Of a stretch of 64,000 nt of DNA, positions 19,682-30,809 are shown piece by piece (position 1 is the first letter of the stretch; each line of letters opens with the position of its first letter). The stretch covers positions 84,046-148,045 of the forward strand of contig CAWHFX010000018.1 of NCBI GenBank assembly GCA_963828715.1, given 5' to 3'. The position numbers and the translations under genes are program-made. The notes under the pieces were generated by a model, which worked only from the letters and a program-made list of their open reading frames with translations, made no database searches and was not told the DNA's origin. This stretch comes from JAQGMV01 sp963828715 (GTDB lineage Bacteria > Pseudomonadota > Gammaproteobacteria > Burkholderiales > SG8-41).

Positions 19682-20875
19682 GTGAATCCGCGCCTCGAAC
19701 GGCTGCAAACCTATCCCTTTCAGAAGCTGAACGCGCTGCTCGCGGGCGTACAGCCGGCGCCGGGGCGGCAACTCATCAATCTCTACATCGGCGAACCGAA
19801 ACATCCGACCCCCGCCTTCATCAAGGAAGCGCTGATCGCGAATCTGAACGGTCTCGCGGTCTATCCGCCCACGATCGGCGGCGAGGCGCTGCGCATCGCG
19901 ATCGCCGACTGGATCAGGCGGCGCTACGGCATCAAGGCGATCGACCCCAACCGGCAGGTAATCCCGGTCACCGGCACTCGCGAGGCGCTGTTTGCGATCG
20001 CGCAGGCCGTGGTGGACAACACGAAACCGGATCCGATCGTCGTCTGCCCCAACCCGTTCTATCAAATCTACGAAGGCGCGGCGATTCTGGCAGGTGCGCG
20101 TGCCGAATATCTGAACACGCTTTCTGCGCGCAATTACGCTTTCGACTGGGACGAGTTGTCGGCCGACGAATGGCGCCGCACCCAACTCATCTATGTGTGC
20201 TCGCCGGCGAATCCGACGGGCCATCTGATGCCCCTCTCGGAGTGGAAGGAGCTCTTCGCACTCTCGGACAAGTACGGGTTCGTCATCGCCTCCGACGAGT
20301 GCTATTCGGAGATCCATTTCGACGAAGCGCAGCCGCCGCTCGGTGCGCTCGAGGCGGCGCAGCAGCTTGGCCGTGACGGCTTTCCGCGGCTCATCGTCTT
20401 TTCGAGTCTCTCGAAGCGATCGAATGTTCCGGGCATGCGCTCCGGGTTCGTCGCCGGTGATGCTGCGGTCGTCGAGAAGTATCTTCTGTATCGGACCTAT
20501 CACGGCTGTGTAATGAGCCCGCCCGTGCAGGCCGCAAGCATCGCCGCGTGGAACGACGAGGCACACGTCGTGGAAAACCGGCGCCTCTACCGCGAGAAGT
20601 TCGACACCGCGGTGAGCATCCTGCGTCCCGCGATGGAGATCGAGATGCCGGAAGCCGCCTTCTATCTGTGGATACGCACGCCGATTCCCGACCCGGAATT
20701 CACGCGCCGGCTCTACGAGTCTCAGGCCGTGTCCGTGCTCCCCGGCAGCTATCTCGCGCGCGAAGCGCATGGCGCGAACCCCGGCACGAACCGCGTTCGC
20801 GTCGCGCTGGTGAGTTCGACGCCCGAATGTGCCGAATCGGCGCAACGCATCCGGGATTTTGTCCAGCGACTGTAG
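19682..20875 (+). CDS. dapC: Succinyldiaminopimelate transaminase DapC
   Basis: This 397-residue fold-type I aminotransferase starts VNPRLERLQTYPFQKLNALL, the usual beta/gammaproteobacterial DapC start. It carries SPANPTGHLMPL, the ASDECYSEIHFDE cofactor region and the PLP Lys in FSSLSKRSNVPGMRSGF. It makes N-succinyl-diaminopimelate precursors for lysine and peptidoglycan. The frame opens 46 codons earlier without similarity; the GTG at 19682 lies after a TATAAT. dapD follows nine bases after the stop, so the two form an operon. Confidence 0.95.
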   Translation: MNPRLERLQTYPFQKLNALLAGVQPAPGRQLINLYIGEPKHPTPAFIKEALIANLNGLAVYPPTIGGEALRIAIADWIRRRYGIKAIDPNRQVIPVTGTREALFAIAQAVVDNTKPDPIVVCPNPFYQIYEGAAILAGARAEYLNTLSARNYAFDWDELSADEWRRTQLIYVCSPANPTGHLMPLSEWKELFALSDKYGFVIASDECYSEIHFDEAQPPLGALEAAQQLGRDGFPRLIVFSSLSKRSNVPGMRSGFVAGDAAVVEKYLLYRTYHGCVMSPPVQAASIAAWNDEAHVVENRRLYREKFDTAVSILRPAMEIEMPEAAFYLWIRTPIPDPEFTRRLYESQAVSVLPGSYLAREAHGANPGTNRVRVALVSSTPECAESAQRIRDFVQRL

Positions 20876-20883
20876 GTAAGCAT

Positions 20884-21708
20884 ATGACTGATGATCTGCA
20901 AAAGACCATAGACGCCGCGTGGGAAGAGCGCGCCTCGCTGTCGCCGGAAAGTGCCAACCCCGAAATTCGGGAAGCGGTGCTGGAGACGATCGAGCTCCTG
21001 GATGGGGGCAAGCTCCGCGTCGCCGAAAAAGTCGGTGGCGAGTGGGTCACGCACCAATGGGCGAAGAAGGCCGTTCTGCTCTCGTTCCGCCTCGAAGACA
21101 ACGAGCTCATCAATGACGGCTACACGCATTACTTCGACAAGGTGCCATCGAAGTTCGCGGGCTACGATCGCGCCACGTTCCAGCAGGTCGGGTTCCGCGT
21201 CGTCCCTCCGGCAACCGTGCGCTACGGCGCCTACATTGCGAAGAACGTCGTCCTCATGCCTTCGTTCGTGAACATCGGCGGCTATGTCGATGAGGGCACG
21301 ATGGTCGATACCTGGGCCACGGTCGGCTCGTGCGCGCAGATCGGACGCAACGTGCACCTGTCCGGCGGAGTCGGTATCGGCGGCGTGCTCGAGCCGCTGC
21401 AGGCCAATCCGACGATCATCGAAGACAACTGCTTCGTGGGCGCGCGCTCGGAAATCGTGGAAGGTGTCGTGGTCGAGGAAGGCAGCGTCATCTCCATGGG
21501 CGTATTCATCGGCGCGAGCACGAAGATCTACCGGCGGGACACCGGAGAGGTGCTGTACGGCCGCGTTCCGGCCGGGTCCGTGGTCGTGCCCGGCTCGTTG
21601 CCCAGCCCGCGCGGCGAGTGCAACCTGTACTGCGCGGTCATCGTGAAGCAGGTCGATGCGCAAACGCGTGCCAAGACGAGCATCAACGAGCTGCTGCGCA
21701 GTGATTAA
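20884..21708 (+). CDS. dapD: Tetrahydrodipicolinate N-succinyltransferase DapD
   Basis: This 274-residue left-handed beta-helix acyltransferase has hexapeptide repeats (about residues 110-230) and FVNIGGYVDEGTMVDTWATVGSCAQIG, typical of DapD. It succinylates tetrahydrodipicolinate in lysine/diaminopimelate synthesis, one step before DapC. The ATG at 20884 follows AGGT and fits the family start MTDDLQKTIDAAWE. Confidence 0.97.
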   Translation: MTDDLQKTIDAAWEERASLSPESANPEIREAVLETIELLDGGKLRVAEKVGGEWVTHQWAKKAVLLSFRLEDNELINDGYTHYFDKVPSKFAGYDRATFQQVGFRVVPPATVRYGAYIAKNVVLMPSFVNIGGYVDEGTMVDTWATVGSCAQIGRNVHLSGGVGIGGVLEPLQANPTIIEDNCFVGARSEIVEGVVVEEGSVISMGVFIGASTKIYRRDTGEVLYGRVPAGSVVVPGSLPSPRGECNLYCAVIVKQVDAQTRAKTSINELLRSD

Positions 21709-21809
21709 GTAACGATCACCGCCGCGATTTCTGCCCCCCGGTCCGTGGAAGTTGGCACAATACCGCGTGCCCGTCGAGCGGCGCCTCCCACGTTCCCCCG
21801 GGGATCGTC

Positions 21810-23003
21810 ATGTTCGTGAAATCGCTGTTCAAATTGATGGCCGACACCGAGGCCTCCGACCTTTTCTTTACTGCCGGTGCCCCCGTCCAGATCAAGATAA
21901 AGGGAGATCTGGTCCCGGTCGACGGCAACGTGCTCGACGCGCCGACGATGAAGCGCATCGCCTACGAGGCGATGACCGAAGAGCAGATCGCGACCTTCGA
22001 GCGGGATCTCGAGATCAATTTCTCGCTGGTCGAAAGAGGCATCGGCAGCTTCCGCGTCAACATCTTCAAGCAGCGCGGCGCCTGCGGCATCGTGATCCGC
22101 CACATCCAGGTCGCGATTCCCACGGTCGAGCACCTGGGCCTTCCGCCCATCCTGAAAGAGTTCGTATTGGAGAAGCGAGGACTGATCCTCGTCGTGGGCG
22201 CTACGGGGTCGGGCAAGTCGAGCACGCTTGCGGCCATGATCAATCACCGCAACCAGACTGTCGCGGGCCACATCCTCACGATCGAGGACCCGATCGAGTT
22301 CATGTACAAGCACCAGAAGAGCATCGTGAACCAGCGGGAAGTCGGCATTGACACACGCTCGTATCACAATGCGCTGGTGAGCGCGATGCGCGAAGCGCCC
22401 GACGTGATCCTGATCGGCGAGTGCCGCGACCGCGACACGTTTCAGGCCGCGCTGCAATACGCGCAGACCGGCCATCTGTGTCTCTCGACGCTGCATGCGA
22501 ACAACAGCTATTACGCCCTCACGCGCGTGATCAACCTCTTTCCCCACGAAGCGCGCGCCCCGCTCCTGATGGACCTGTCGGTGAGCCTCAAGGCGATCAT
22601 CTCGCAACGCCTCGTGCACGACGTGAATGGCGACATCCTGCCGGCCGTCGAGCTCATGCTGAACACGAGCTACATCCAGGAGCTCATACGCAAGGGCGAG
22701 ATCGACCAGATCAAGGACGCGATGGAACAGAGCCTCGCCCCCGGATCGCAGACGTTCGAGCAGGCGCTCTTCAAGCTCTACCGCGAAGGCCGCGTTTCGC
22801 TCGACGAAGCAATGGCGAACGCGGACTCGCCCACGAACCTGCACTGGCTCATCAACAACGCTTCGCAGGTCGATCAGGCGATCACCAAGAAGGGTTCGCC
22901 CGACGCTCCGATCGTTGCGACTCAGGCAGCGCAAGCGAATGCGCCCCGCGCCGCCGAGGAAGATCTCTCGAGCATCAAGCTCAATCTCGATGCGCTCGGC
23001 TGA
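21810..23003 (+). CDS. pilU: Type IV pilus retraction ATPase PilU
   Basis: This 397-residue PilT-family ATPase has Walker A GATGSGKSS (residues 130-138), Asp box LTIEDPIEFMY, Walker B VILIGECRDRDTFQAAL and the STLHANN box. Its start (ASDLFFTAGAPVQIKIKG) and extended C-terminal tail fit PilU rather than PilT. It powers pilus retraction together with PilT at the inner membrane. The 3' end overlaps prmB by 14 bases. dapD-pilU-prmB order is typical of betaproteobacteria. Confidence 0.9.
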   Translation: MFVKSLFKLMADTEASDLFFTAGAPVQIKIKGDLVPVDGNVLDAPTMKRIAYEAMTEEQIATFERDLEINFSLVERGIGSFRVNIFKQRGACGIVIRHIQVAIPTVEHLGLPPILKEFVLEKRGLILVVGATGSGKSSTLAAMINHRNQTVAGHILTIEDPIEFMYKHQKSIVNQREVGIDTRSYHNALVSAMREAPDVILIGECRDRDTFQAALQYAQTGHLCLSTLHANNSYYALTRVINLFPHEARAPLLMDLSVSLKAIISQRLVHDVNGDILPAVELMLNTSYIQELIRKGEIDQIKDAMEQSLAPGSQTFEQALFKLYREGRVSLDEAMANADSPTNLHWLINNASQVDQAITKKGSPDAPIVATQAAQANAPRAAEEDLSSIKLNLDALG

Positions 23004-23970
23004 ACGCCGCGTCCGTAGAGCCCCAGCAAGCCCCACACTCGAGACGCTGCTGCGCGACGCCGTGCGCCGCTTCGACGCCGCGCGGCTTTCATATGGCCAC
23101 GGCACGACCAACGCGCGCGACGAGGCGGCCTGGCTCATCCTCCATTCGCTCGCGCTTCCGCTCGATGAGCTGGAACCGCATCTGACGCGTCCGATCGATG
23201 CGCAGTCACAGCGGCGGATCGAAATGCTCGTCGCCAAACGCATTCACACCCGCAAGCCGGCGGCATACCTGCTGCGGGAAGCATGGCTCGGTGCGCACCG
23301 GTTTTACGTCGACGAGCGCGCGCTCGTGCCGCGTTCGTATCTGGCCGAGCTTCTGCGCGAGGGTCTGAAGCCCTGGCTGCGCCCGCGCCAGCCGGTGCGT
23401 CGTGCGCTCGATCTGGGCACGGGCTCGGGCTGCATCGCCATTCTGCTCGCGCTCGAGTTCCGACGCGCCCAGGTGGACGCAGTCGACATCTCGAGCGACG
23501 CCCTAGATGTCGCGCGTATCAACGTGAGTGACTATCGGCTCGCCGCCCGCATCGAGCTCATCGAATCGGATCTCTACGGCGGGCTCGGGCGCCGACACTA
23601 CGATCTGATCGTGTCCAATCCGCCTTATGTGCGCGAAGCGGTCATGCGCACGCTGCCGCGCGAGTACCAGCGCGAGCCGCGACTTGCGCTGGCGGGTGGC
23701 CGCGACGGGCTGAATTTCGTGAAGCGCATCGTCGCCGACGCGCCCGCGTACCTGAATCCGGGCGGACTGCTGGTCGTCGAGGTGGGACACAACAGACACC
23801 GCGTGGAGCGTGTGTTTCCGCAGCTGCCGCTCATATGGCCTGAAACGAGCGGCGGCGACGACTGCGTATTCGTGATTACGCGGGAGGCGCTTCTCGGTTC
23901 GGTGCCGGATCGCGCACCTCGTCGAGCCATTCGAGCAGGCGCTTCACTTCGCCCGCGGGCAGCGACGTAA
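22990..23970 (+). CDS. prmB: 50S ribosomal protein L3 glutamine methyltransferase PrmB
   Basis: This SAM-dependent methyltransferase of about 326 residues has the N-terminal helical domain (LETLLRDAVRRFDAARLSYGHGT), the SAM motif ALDLGTGSGCIAILLA and the catalytic NPPYV with REYQREPRLALAGGRDGL, characteristic of PrmB. It methylates a glutamine in L3. I chose the ATG at 22990, which overlaps pilU. Family similarity ends at VFVITREALL near 23,890, but the frame runs on to 23,970 and overlaps the convergent rluB by 95 bases. Confidence 0.9.
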   Translation: MRSAERRVRRAPASPTLETLLRDAVRRFDAARLSYGHGTTNARDEAAWLILHSLALPLDELEPHLTRPIDAQSQRRIEMLVAKRIHTRKPAAYLLREAWLGAHRFYVDERALVPRSYLAELLREGLKPWLRPRQPVRRALDLGTGSGCIAILLALEFRRAQVDAVDISSDALDVARINVSDYRLAARIELIESDLYGGLGRRHYDLIVSNPPYVREAVMRTLPREYQREPRLALAGGRDGLNFVKRIVADAPAYLNPGGLLVVEVGHNRHRVERVFPQLPLIWPETSGGDDCVFVITREALLGSVPDRAPRRAIRAGASLRPRAAT

Positions 23971-24808
23971 CCTGACCGCGCTTCAGGCGCGGGGGCAATG
24001 CCACCACGCCGAAGCGCACGCGAATCAAGCGACTCACGGTGAGCCCGAGCGCTTCGAACAGGCGCCGAACGACGCGGTTGCGCCCCTCGCGCAGAACGAT
24101 GCGATACCAGTGATTGGTACCCTCGCCGCCTTCGTCGGTGACCGAATCGCACATCGCGAGACCATCCGAAAGCGGAATACCCGTCTTGAGTCGCTGGATT
24201 TGCGCCGCGCCGAGCTGCCCGACAATGCGAACGGCGTACTCGCGTTCGACGGCAAAGCGCGGGTGCATCATGCGGTTCGCGAGCTCGCCCGACGTCGTGA
24301 AGATGAGAAGCCCCGACGTGTTGTAGTCCAGTCGCCCGACGGCCAGCCATTTCGCACCACGCAAGTCGGGCAACTGTTCGAACACGCTCGCGCGTCCTTC
24401 GGGATCATCGTGCGAAACGATCTCGCCCTCGGGCTTGTGATAGACGAGCACGCGCGGCAACCGGTGCGTCGCGGGCCAGCGCACGGTCTTCTTGCCGATG
24501 CGGATCGTATCGCTCGGCTTGACCCGTGTGCCGATGACGGCCAGCTCTCCGTTCACGGTCACCTTGCCTTCGCGGATCCACTCTTCCATTGTGCGTCGTG
24601 AGCCGAGGCCCGCCTGGGCCAGCACTTTGTGGAGCTTCTGCGAAGGCGCGTCAAGGGCCGGTCGGTGCGCTGCCGTGCGGACGTACCCGCGCGAGGTCGC
24701 CGGCCGGCTTCGCGAATGACCCGTAGCGGTCTTGCGCGCCGGCGAGCGCAGCGGACTTCGGGGGCGGCTGCGGGCGCGATTCGTCGCTTTTCGCTGAGCC
24801 ATCGGCAT
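23876..24808 (-). CDS. rluB: 23S rRNA pseudouridine synthase RluB
   Basis: This protein of about 310 residues has a basic Arg-rich N-terminal extension, an S4 RNA-binding domain (LHKVLAQAGLGSRRTMEEWIREGKV) and an RsuA/RluB catalytic domain with the catalytic Asp in GRLDYNTSGLLIFT and LREGRNRVVRRLFEALG. It would modify 23S rRNA near position 2605. RluE/RluF-type specificity cannot be ruled out. ATG at 24808 lies seven bases after the recR stop; ATG at 24802 is an alternative. Confidence 0.88.
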   Translation of the reverse strand: MPMAQRKATNRARSRPRSPLRSPARKTATGHSRSRPATSRGYVRTAAHRPALDAPSQKLHKVLAQAGLGSRRTMEEWIREGKVTVNGELAVIGTRVKPSDTIRIGKKTVRWPATHRLPRVLVYHKPEGEIVSHDDPEGRASVFEQLPDLRGAKWLAVGRLDYNTSGLLIFTTSGELANRMMHPRFAVEREYAVRIVGQLGAAQIQRLKTGIPLSDGLAMCDSVTDEGGEGTNHWYRIVLREGRNRVVRRLFEALGLTVSRLIRVRFGVVALPPRLKRGQVTSLPAGEVKRLLEWLDEVRDPAPNREAPPA

Positions 24809-24815
24809 CCCGCCT

Positions 24816-25412
24816 TCAGGCCTCGCGGCGCTCGAGCACGGCCTGCGCGAGCGTGCCGCTGTCCACGTGCTCGAGCTCGCCGCCGACCGGCAGGCCGCGC
24901 GCAATACGGCTCACCTTGAGTCCGCGCGCGCGCAGAAGCTCGCCGACGTAGTGCGCCGTCGCTTCCCCTTCGACGGTGAAGTTCGTGGCGAGGATCGCTT
25001 CACGCACGACGCCGTCGCCGGCGCGTTTCACGAGCCGATCGAGATGGATCTCGCGCGGGCCGACCCCGTCCAGCGGCGACAGCGCGCCCATCAGCACGAA
25101 GTACAGACCTTCATAGCAGTGCGCCTGTTCGACCATCAGCAGATCGGCCGGCGTTTCGACGACACACAGGAGACCCGGATCCCGGCGCGGCGAGCGACAC
25201 AGGGCGCACACCGTCTCTTCGGCGAAGCTGTTGCACCGCTCACACGGACGGATACGCTCGAGCGCATGTGCGAGTGCGCCGGCAAGACGATGCGCACCCG
25301 GCTTGTCGCGCTGGAGCAGATGGTACGCCATGCGTTGCGCCGATTTCGGACCGACGCCGGGGAGGCAACGCAATGCATTGATGAGCTCGTCGAGCGTTGC
25401 TGGCGTCTTCAT
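24816..25412 (-). CDS. recR: Recombination mediator RecR
   Basis: This 198-residue protein has the helix-hairpin-helix (LINALRCLPGVGPKSAQRMAYHLL), the four-Cys zinc finger (CERCNSFAEETVCALC), the Toprim domain (LLCVVETPADLLMVE) and the C-terminal SRIARGLPVGGELEHVDSGTLAQA, complete for RecR. With RecO/RecF it loads RecA at gaps. The ATG at 25412 gives the normal start MKTPATLDELI. It lies in the usual dnaX-ybaB-recR order. Confidence 0.97.
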   Translation of the reverse strand: MKTPATLDELINALRCLPGVGPKSAQRMAYHLLQRDKPGAHRLAGALAHALERIRPCERCNSFAEETVCALCRSPRRDPGLLCVVETPADLLMVEQAHCYEGLYFVLMGALSPLDGVGPREIHLDRLVKRAGDGVVREAILATNFTVEGEATAHYVGELLRARGLKVSRIARGLPVGGELEHVDSGTLAQAVLERREA

Positions 25413-25714
25413 GAAGCCTCGCACGATCGGACGTGAATTCCGATCATCTTCTTGAGCCTCGTATGCTCGGACGAGAGTTCAAGAGACTTCTGAATGTCAC
25501 GTTCACGGCAGACCGCGGACGGCGGAGCAGTGCCTGCCGCGTAGCGGGAGGTGCGACCCGGAAGCGGGCTGAGGCACGCGAGTTTGAACCGCGTTCTGAC
25601 GCACGCTTATGCGGTCGGATCCCCACAAGCGGGGCCCCTCCTCCACGCTTCAGCGTGCAGCCTGTCCCAGGCGCGCCGTCCGCGGGAACGGCTCGTTCTA
25701 AGATACCGCCTCAC
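25413..25714. other. Non-coding spacer between recR and ybaB
   Basis: About 300 bases without a supported gene. The frames here show no family similarity. There are short GC-rich inverted repeats (for example around CCACAAGCGGGGCCCC and ACGCTTCAGCGTG near 25,620-25,660), so a terminator or a palindromic repeat is possible. I see no tRNA or other RNA gene. Confidence 0.4.
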
Positions 25715-26038
25715 TCAAAACGGAAGCTTGAAGCCGGGTGGCAACGGCATCCCGGCTGTCACGCTCGACATCTTGTCCTGGACGGTGCTCTCGACCCGCC
25801 GCACCGCATCGTTCACGGCGGCGGCGACGAGATCTTCCAGCATGTCCTTGTCGTCCTTGAGCAGGCTGTCGTCGATCGAGACACGCTTCACGTCGTGCCG
25901 GCAGGTCATGACCACTTTCACCATGCCCGCGCCGGACTGACCCTCGACTTCCATCGACGCGAGCTCTTCCTGCGCTTTCTTCATGTTGTCCTGCATCTGC
26001 TGCGCCTGTTTCATGAGGCCTGCAAGCTGATTCTTCAT
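25715..26038 (-). CDS. ybaB: Nucleoid-associated protein YbaB/EbfC
   Basis: This 107-residue protein begins MKNQLAGLMKQAQQMQDNMKKAQEELASMEVEG and carries the DLVAAAVNDA segment and a short PLPPGFKLPF tail, as in the YbaB/EbfC family of small dimeric DNA-binding proteins. It lies ten bases after dnaX and upstream of recR, the classical arrangement. The exact role in the nucleoid is not settled for the family. Confidence 0.96.
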   Translation of the reverse strand: MKNQLAGLMKQAQQMQDNMKKAQEELASMEVEGQSGAGMVKVVMTCRHDVKRVSIDDSLLKDDKDMLEDLVAAAVNDAVRRVESTVQDKMSSVTAGMPLPPGFKLPF

Positions 26039-26048
26039 ATCGATCCGA

Positions 26049-27626
26049 TCACTGTATGGGTTTGATGGAATCCTCGTTCACGCGCGCGCCGAAGTTGTCC
26101 ACGAGATCGCGCACGAACGGATCCTGCTCGATTTCCGCGACTGCTTTCGCCTGCTGGCGCGCACGCTCGCGTTCCGCAATCGCGGCCGGCGAGCTGCCGT
26201 CCGGCACGCCGACCCGAATCGTCACCTGCAGCGCATCGCCGAACTGCTTCTTGAGCGCTGCCTTGATGCGATCGCCATAGCCCTTCTCCAGCCAGCGCTC
26301 CTGTGCTTTGGCCACCCGGAGCTCGATGTGTTCACCATCCCAAGTCTCGATCTCGCATTCTGCCGCGACCTGGCGTGCGACGCCCATGAATCCGAATTTC
26401 TCGACGATATCGCCCCACGCCTGACTGTCGGGACGATCGGGAAGAGGCACAGGTTGAGCTGGCTTCGACACGGCGTTCGCAGCCGGGCTGGCCGCGCTCT
26501 CACGACGTTGCGCAGGCGGGCTCGCCCGCTCGACCGGCGAATCCTTCGACGGCGCGAACGCCAGCATGCGCAGCAGCGCCATGGTGAACCCGGCATACTC
26601 GTCCGGCGCGAGCCCGATTTCACCTCGCGCCTGCACGCTGATCTGGTAATAGAGCTGCAGTTCTTCTGGCGTGAACAGGCCGGCAAGCTCGTTCAGCAGC
26701 GGGGCCTGCGGATCGTCCGCGGCGGCGACCTGCGGAACGATCTGCAACAACGCGAGCCGATGCACGAGCGTCCCGAGGTCCTGCAGCGCCATCTCGAAGG
26801 ACAGCGAGCGTTCGGCCATGCGATCCGCTTCCGCGATCATCGCCGCACCGTCACCGCTCGCGAGTGCGCGCAGAATCGAATGCAGATACGTCTGATCGAC
26901 GGCGCCGAGCATCACGCGCGTGGACTCGAGCTCCACCGCGCCTCCGCCATGCGAGATGGCTTGATCGAGCAGCGACAGCGCGTCGCGCAGACTGCCCTGC
27001 GCCGCACGGGCGATCAGGGCTAACGCCGGCGGTTCCGCAGCGATCCCTTCCGCCAGCAGCACCTTGGCGAGCTGCTCCTGGATCTGAGCCGGTGGGATCT
27101 GCTTCAGATTGAACTGCAGGCAGCGCGAAAGCACGGTCACCGGCACTTTCTGCTGGTCCGTCGTCGCGAGCACGAACTTGACGTGCTCCGGCGGCTCCTC
27201 GAGGGTCTTCAGCATCGCGTTGAACGCATTGCGCGAGAGCATGTGCGCTTCGTCGATGATGTAGACCTTGTAGCGTCCCGCGGTAGGCGCATACAGCGCG
27301 TTTTCGAGCAGCTCGCGCATGTTCTCCACCTGCGTGTTGGACGCCGCGTCGAGCTCGATCAGGTCAACGAAGCGGCCGGCCTCGATTTCGGTGCACGCCC
27401 GGCATTTTCCGCACGGGCTCGCGCTCACGCCGTTCTCGCAGTTGAGCGCCTTGGCGAGGATGCGGGCCAGCGTGGTCTTGCCGACGCCGCGCGTACCGGT
27501 AAACAGGTAGGCATGGTGCAGCCGCTGGTCGCGCAGCGCGTTCGAGAGCGCGCGCACGACGTGCTCCTGGCCGACCAGCTCCGTAAAATTGCGGGGGCGC
27601 CACTTACGGGCGAGAACTTGCGTCAC
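26049..27626 (-). CDS. dnaX: DNA polymerase III subunits gamma and tau
   Basis: This 525-residue clamp-loader ATPase has the start QVLARKWRPRNFTELVGQEHV, Walker A GTRGVGKTT (about residues 44-52), four zinc-binding Cys (CENGVSASPCGKCRAC), Walker B VYIIDEAHMLS and the SRC motif LSRCLQF, followed by a long C-terminal tau part. It loads the beta clamp and ties the replisome together. The start is GTG at 27626. The window shows one full-length product; I did not find a clear programmed frameshift site for a shorter gamma form. Confidence 0.96.
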   Translation of the reverse strand: MTQVLARKWRPRNFTELVGQEHVVRALSNALRDQRLHHAYLFTGTRGVGKTTLARILAKALNCENGVSASPCGKCRACTEIEAGRFVDLIELDAASNTQVENMRELLENALYAPTAGRYKVYIIDEAHMLSRNAFNAMLKTLEEPPEHVKFVLATTDQQKVPVTVLSRCLQFNLKQIPPAQIQEQLAKVLLAEGIAAEPPALALIARAAQGSLRDALSLLDQAISHGGGAVELESTRVMLGAVDQTYLHSILRALASGDGAAMIAEADRMAERSLSFEMALQDLGTLVHRLALLQIVPQVAAADDPQAPLLNELAGLFTPEELQLYYQISVQARGEIGLAPDEYAGFTMALLRMLAFAPSKDSPVERASPPAQRRESAASPAANAVSKPAQPVPLPDRPDSQAWGDIVEKFGFMGVARQVAAECEIETWDGEHIELRVAKAQERWLEKGYGDRIKAALKKQFGDALQVTIRVGVPDGSSPAAIAERERARQQAKAVAEIEQDPFVRDLVDNFGARVNEDSIKPIQ

Positions 27627-27660
27627 GTATATATACGATCACCGATGAAAGACGACCCTT

Positions 27661-27678
27661 GTCCGGCAAACGCCGGAC
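27661..27678. terminator. Hairpin between pagL and dnaX
   Basis: GTCCGGC, a four-base loop and GCCGGAC form a perfect 7-bp stem just after the pagL stop on the minus strand. There is no T-run, so it may be a weak terminator or a structured spacer. Confidence 0.35.
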
Positions 27679-27719
27679 GATGATCAGAGCGAATGCGCCG
27701 GCGGCACTCAGCACCCACT

Positions 27720-28258
27720 TCAGTAGTGGTACTGCAGCCTCAACTGGTGGAAGTTAATGCCGTCGTTGGGCTCTTTGATGCCGGCGTTCGAAATATGCTG
27801 GAAGCGATAGCCGATCTCGAAACCCTTCCGGTCGAAGCGATAACCCACACCCACGTCAGAACCGAACAGATACGAAGTGCCCAGGTTGCGGTTTCCGATC
27901 GAGGTGCTCGTCAGGATATGGGCCGACGCCGGCTTCCGCGTACGGACCCGCGAGTCCGTTCGGCTGAAGGCGAAACACCGGCGTAAGGTTGAAATCGAAC
28001 AGCTCGTCGTTCTGGCCTGTAGGCGTGTTGTCATGATTCCAGTAGCTGAGTCCGGCATCCCAGTACCCGCCCACGTGCCAGTTCGCGCCCTGGAGGAAGC
28101 GGCTTTTCCAATCCCACTGAAACGACGCGCGAGCCATCGCGACATCGCTGCTGCCCTTCGAACGTGACGCCGTCGAGCGCACGGGCAGGCATTGCTGACA
28201 GACCCAGCACCATCAGGACGAGCGGACCGAACCAACGAAATCGAAGCACGGCAGGCAT
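27720..28258 (-). pseudogene. pagL: Lipid A 3-O-deacylase PagL, frameshifted
   Basis: Three frames together give a PagL-type outer membrane enzyme: signal peptide (MPAVLRFRWFGPLVLMVLGLSAMPARA), beta-barrel strands (FQWDWKSRFLQGANWHVGGYWDAGLSYWNHD) and the C-terminal catalytic region GYRFQHISNAGIKEPNDGINFHQLRLQYHY with the His and Ser of the active site. PagL removes the 3-O acyl chain of lipid A. The frame shifts near 28,150 and near 27,915. It may be intact in the organism, given how common one-base shifts are in this window. Confidence 0.78.
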
Positions 28259-28281
28259 CCATGTCCCCGAGGAAGGAGGGT

Positions 28282-28377
28282 GGCGAGCCGTACCCCCGGC
28301 ACTTGCAGAGAATAGCTGTGGCTGCTTCCTTCCGGACCTGACCAGGTTCACTACCATGCAATGCGGGGCGGCCCGCC
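28282..28377 (-). ncRNA. ffs: 4.5S signal recognition particle RNA
   Basis: The minus strand contains CAGGTCCGGAAGGAAGCAGC (core around 28,321-28,345), the conserved tetraloop and internal loop of bacterial SRP RNA. The ends pair: GGCGGGCCG at the 5' side with CGGCTCGCC at the 3' side. Length is about 96 nt. It binds Ffh to target membrane proteins. It lies upstream of dnaX, a frequent position in proteobacteria. Confidence 0.93.
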
Positions 28378-28565
28378 GTAGAAGATAAAACCAGGCTGGA
28401 AGTATGCCCGCGATGGCTCGTTCGCGCCAGCGCCACGGCATTACCGCGCCTTTACAACAGTGGCGATTAATGCTTCCATCAATCGGAACAGCATCGCCCC
28501 GGCGCTGCGCGCATCGAATGACCTCGCGCAGCAGGCGATCCAATCACGCATTCTCGGAGGAACTC

Positions 28566-30530
<1,965 letters not shown>

Positions 30531-30595
30531 GGGGGTGGTGCTCGCCTTCGGCTCGGGCCTCTCCACGCTACGGTAGCGCGACGCTCGGCACGATC

Positions 30596-30793
30596 ATGGA
30601 AAGCAGCCTCAAAGGACAGCGACTCATCGCGCTGTTCCTGCTCGGCTGTCTCGCTTTCGACTACCCGCTGTTCGCGCTGTTTGCGGGAACGTCGTCCCTC
30701 CTGGGCATCCCGCTCCTGTACGTGTACGTGTTTTTCGCCTGGGCGCTTCTCATCGCATTGATGGCGCTCGTGATCGAGCGCCCGCCCGAGTGA
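30596..30793 (+). CDS. Small two-helix membrane protein beside the symporter-kinase
   Basis: This 65-residue protein has two hydrophobic helices (IALFLLGCLAFDYPLFALFAG and LLYVYVFFAWALLIALMALVI) and ends IERPPE. Similar small proteins are commonly found directly before symporter-type histidine kinases, and I recognise the pattern FDYPLFALF...GIPLLYVYVFFAWALLI. It ends 16 bases before the kinase start. It may be an accessory subunit of that kinase; the function is not known to me. Confidence 0.75.
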   Translation: MESSLKGQRLIALFLLGCLAFDYPLFALFAGTSSLLGIPLLYVYVFFAWALLIALMALVIERPPE

Positions 30794-30809
30794 CGCCCGC
30801 GGTCGCGCC

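Noticed and set aside
18971..20845. Long 624-codon open frame on the minus strand
   Set aside because: It is the antisense shadow of queF and dapC in GC-rich DNA; it shows no family similarity, while the plus-strand genes are clear.
25490..25700. Possible RNA gene in the recR-ybaB spacer
   Set aside because: No tRNA cloverleaf or known RNA core is visible; the SRP RNA is found instead at 28282-28377.
27624..27640. CGTATATATACG palindrome as the dnaX promoter
   Set aside because: It overlaps the start codon of dnaX, so transcription from it would begin at or after the start; probably chance.
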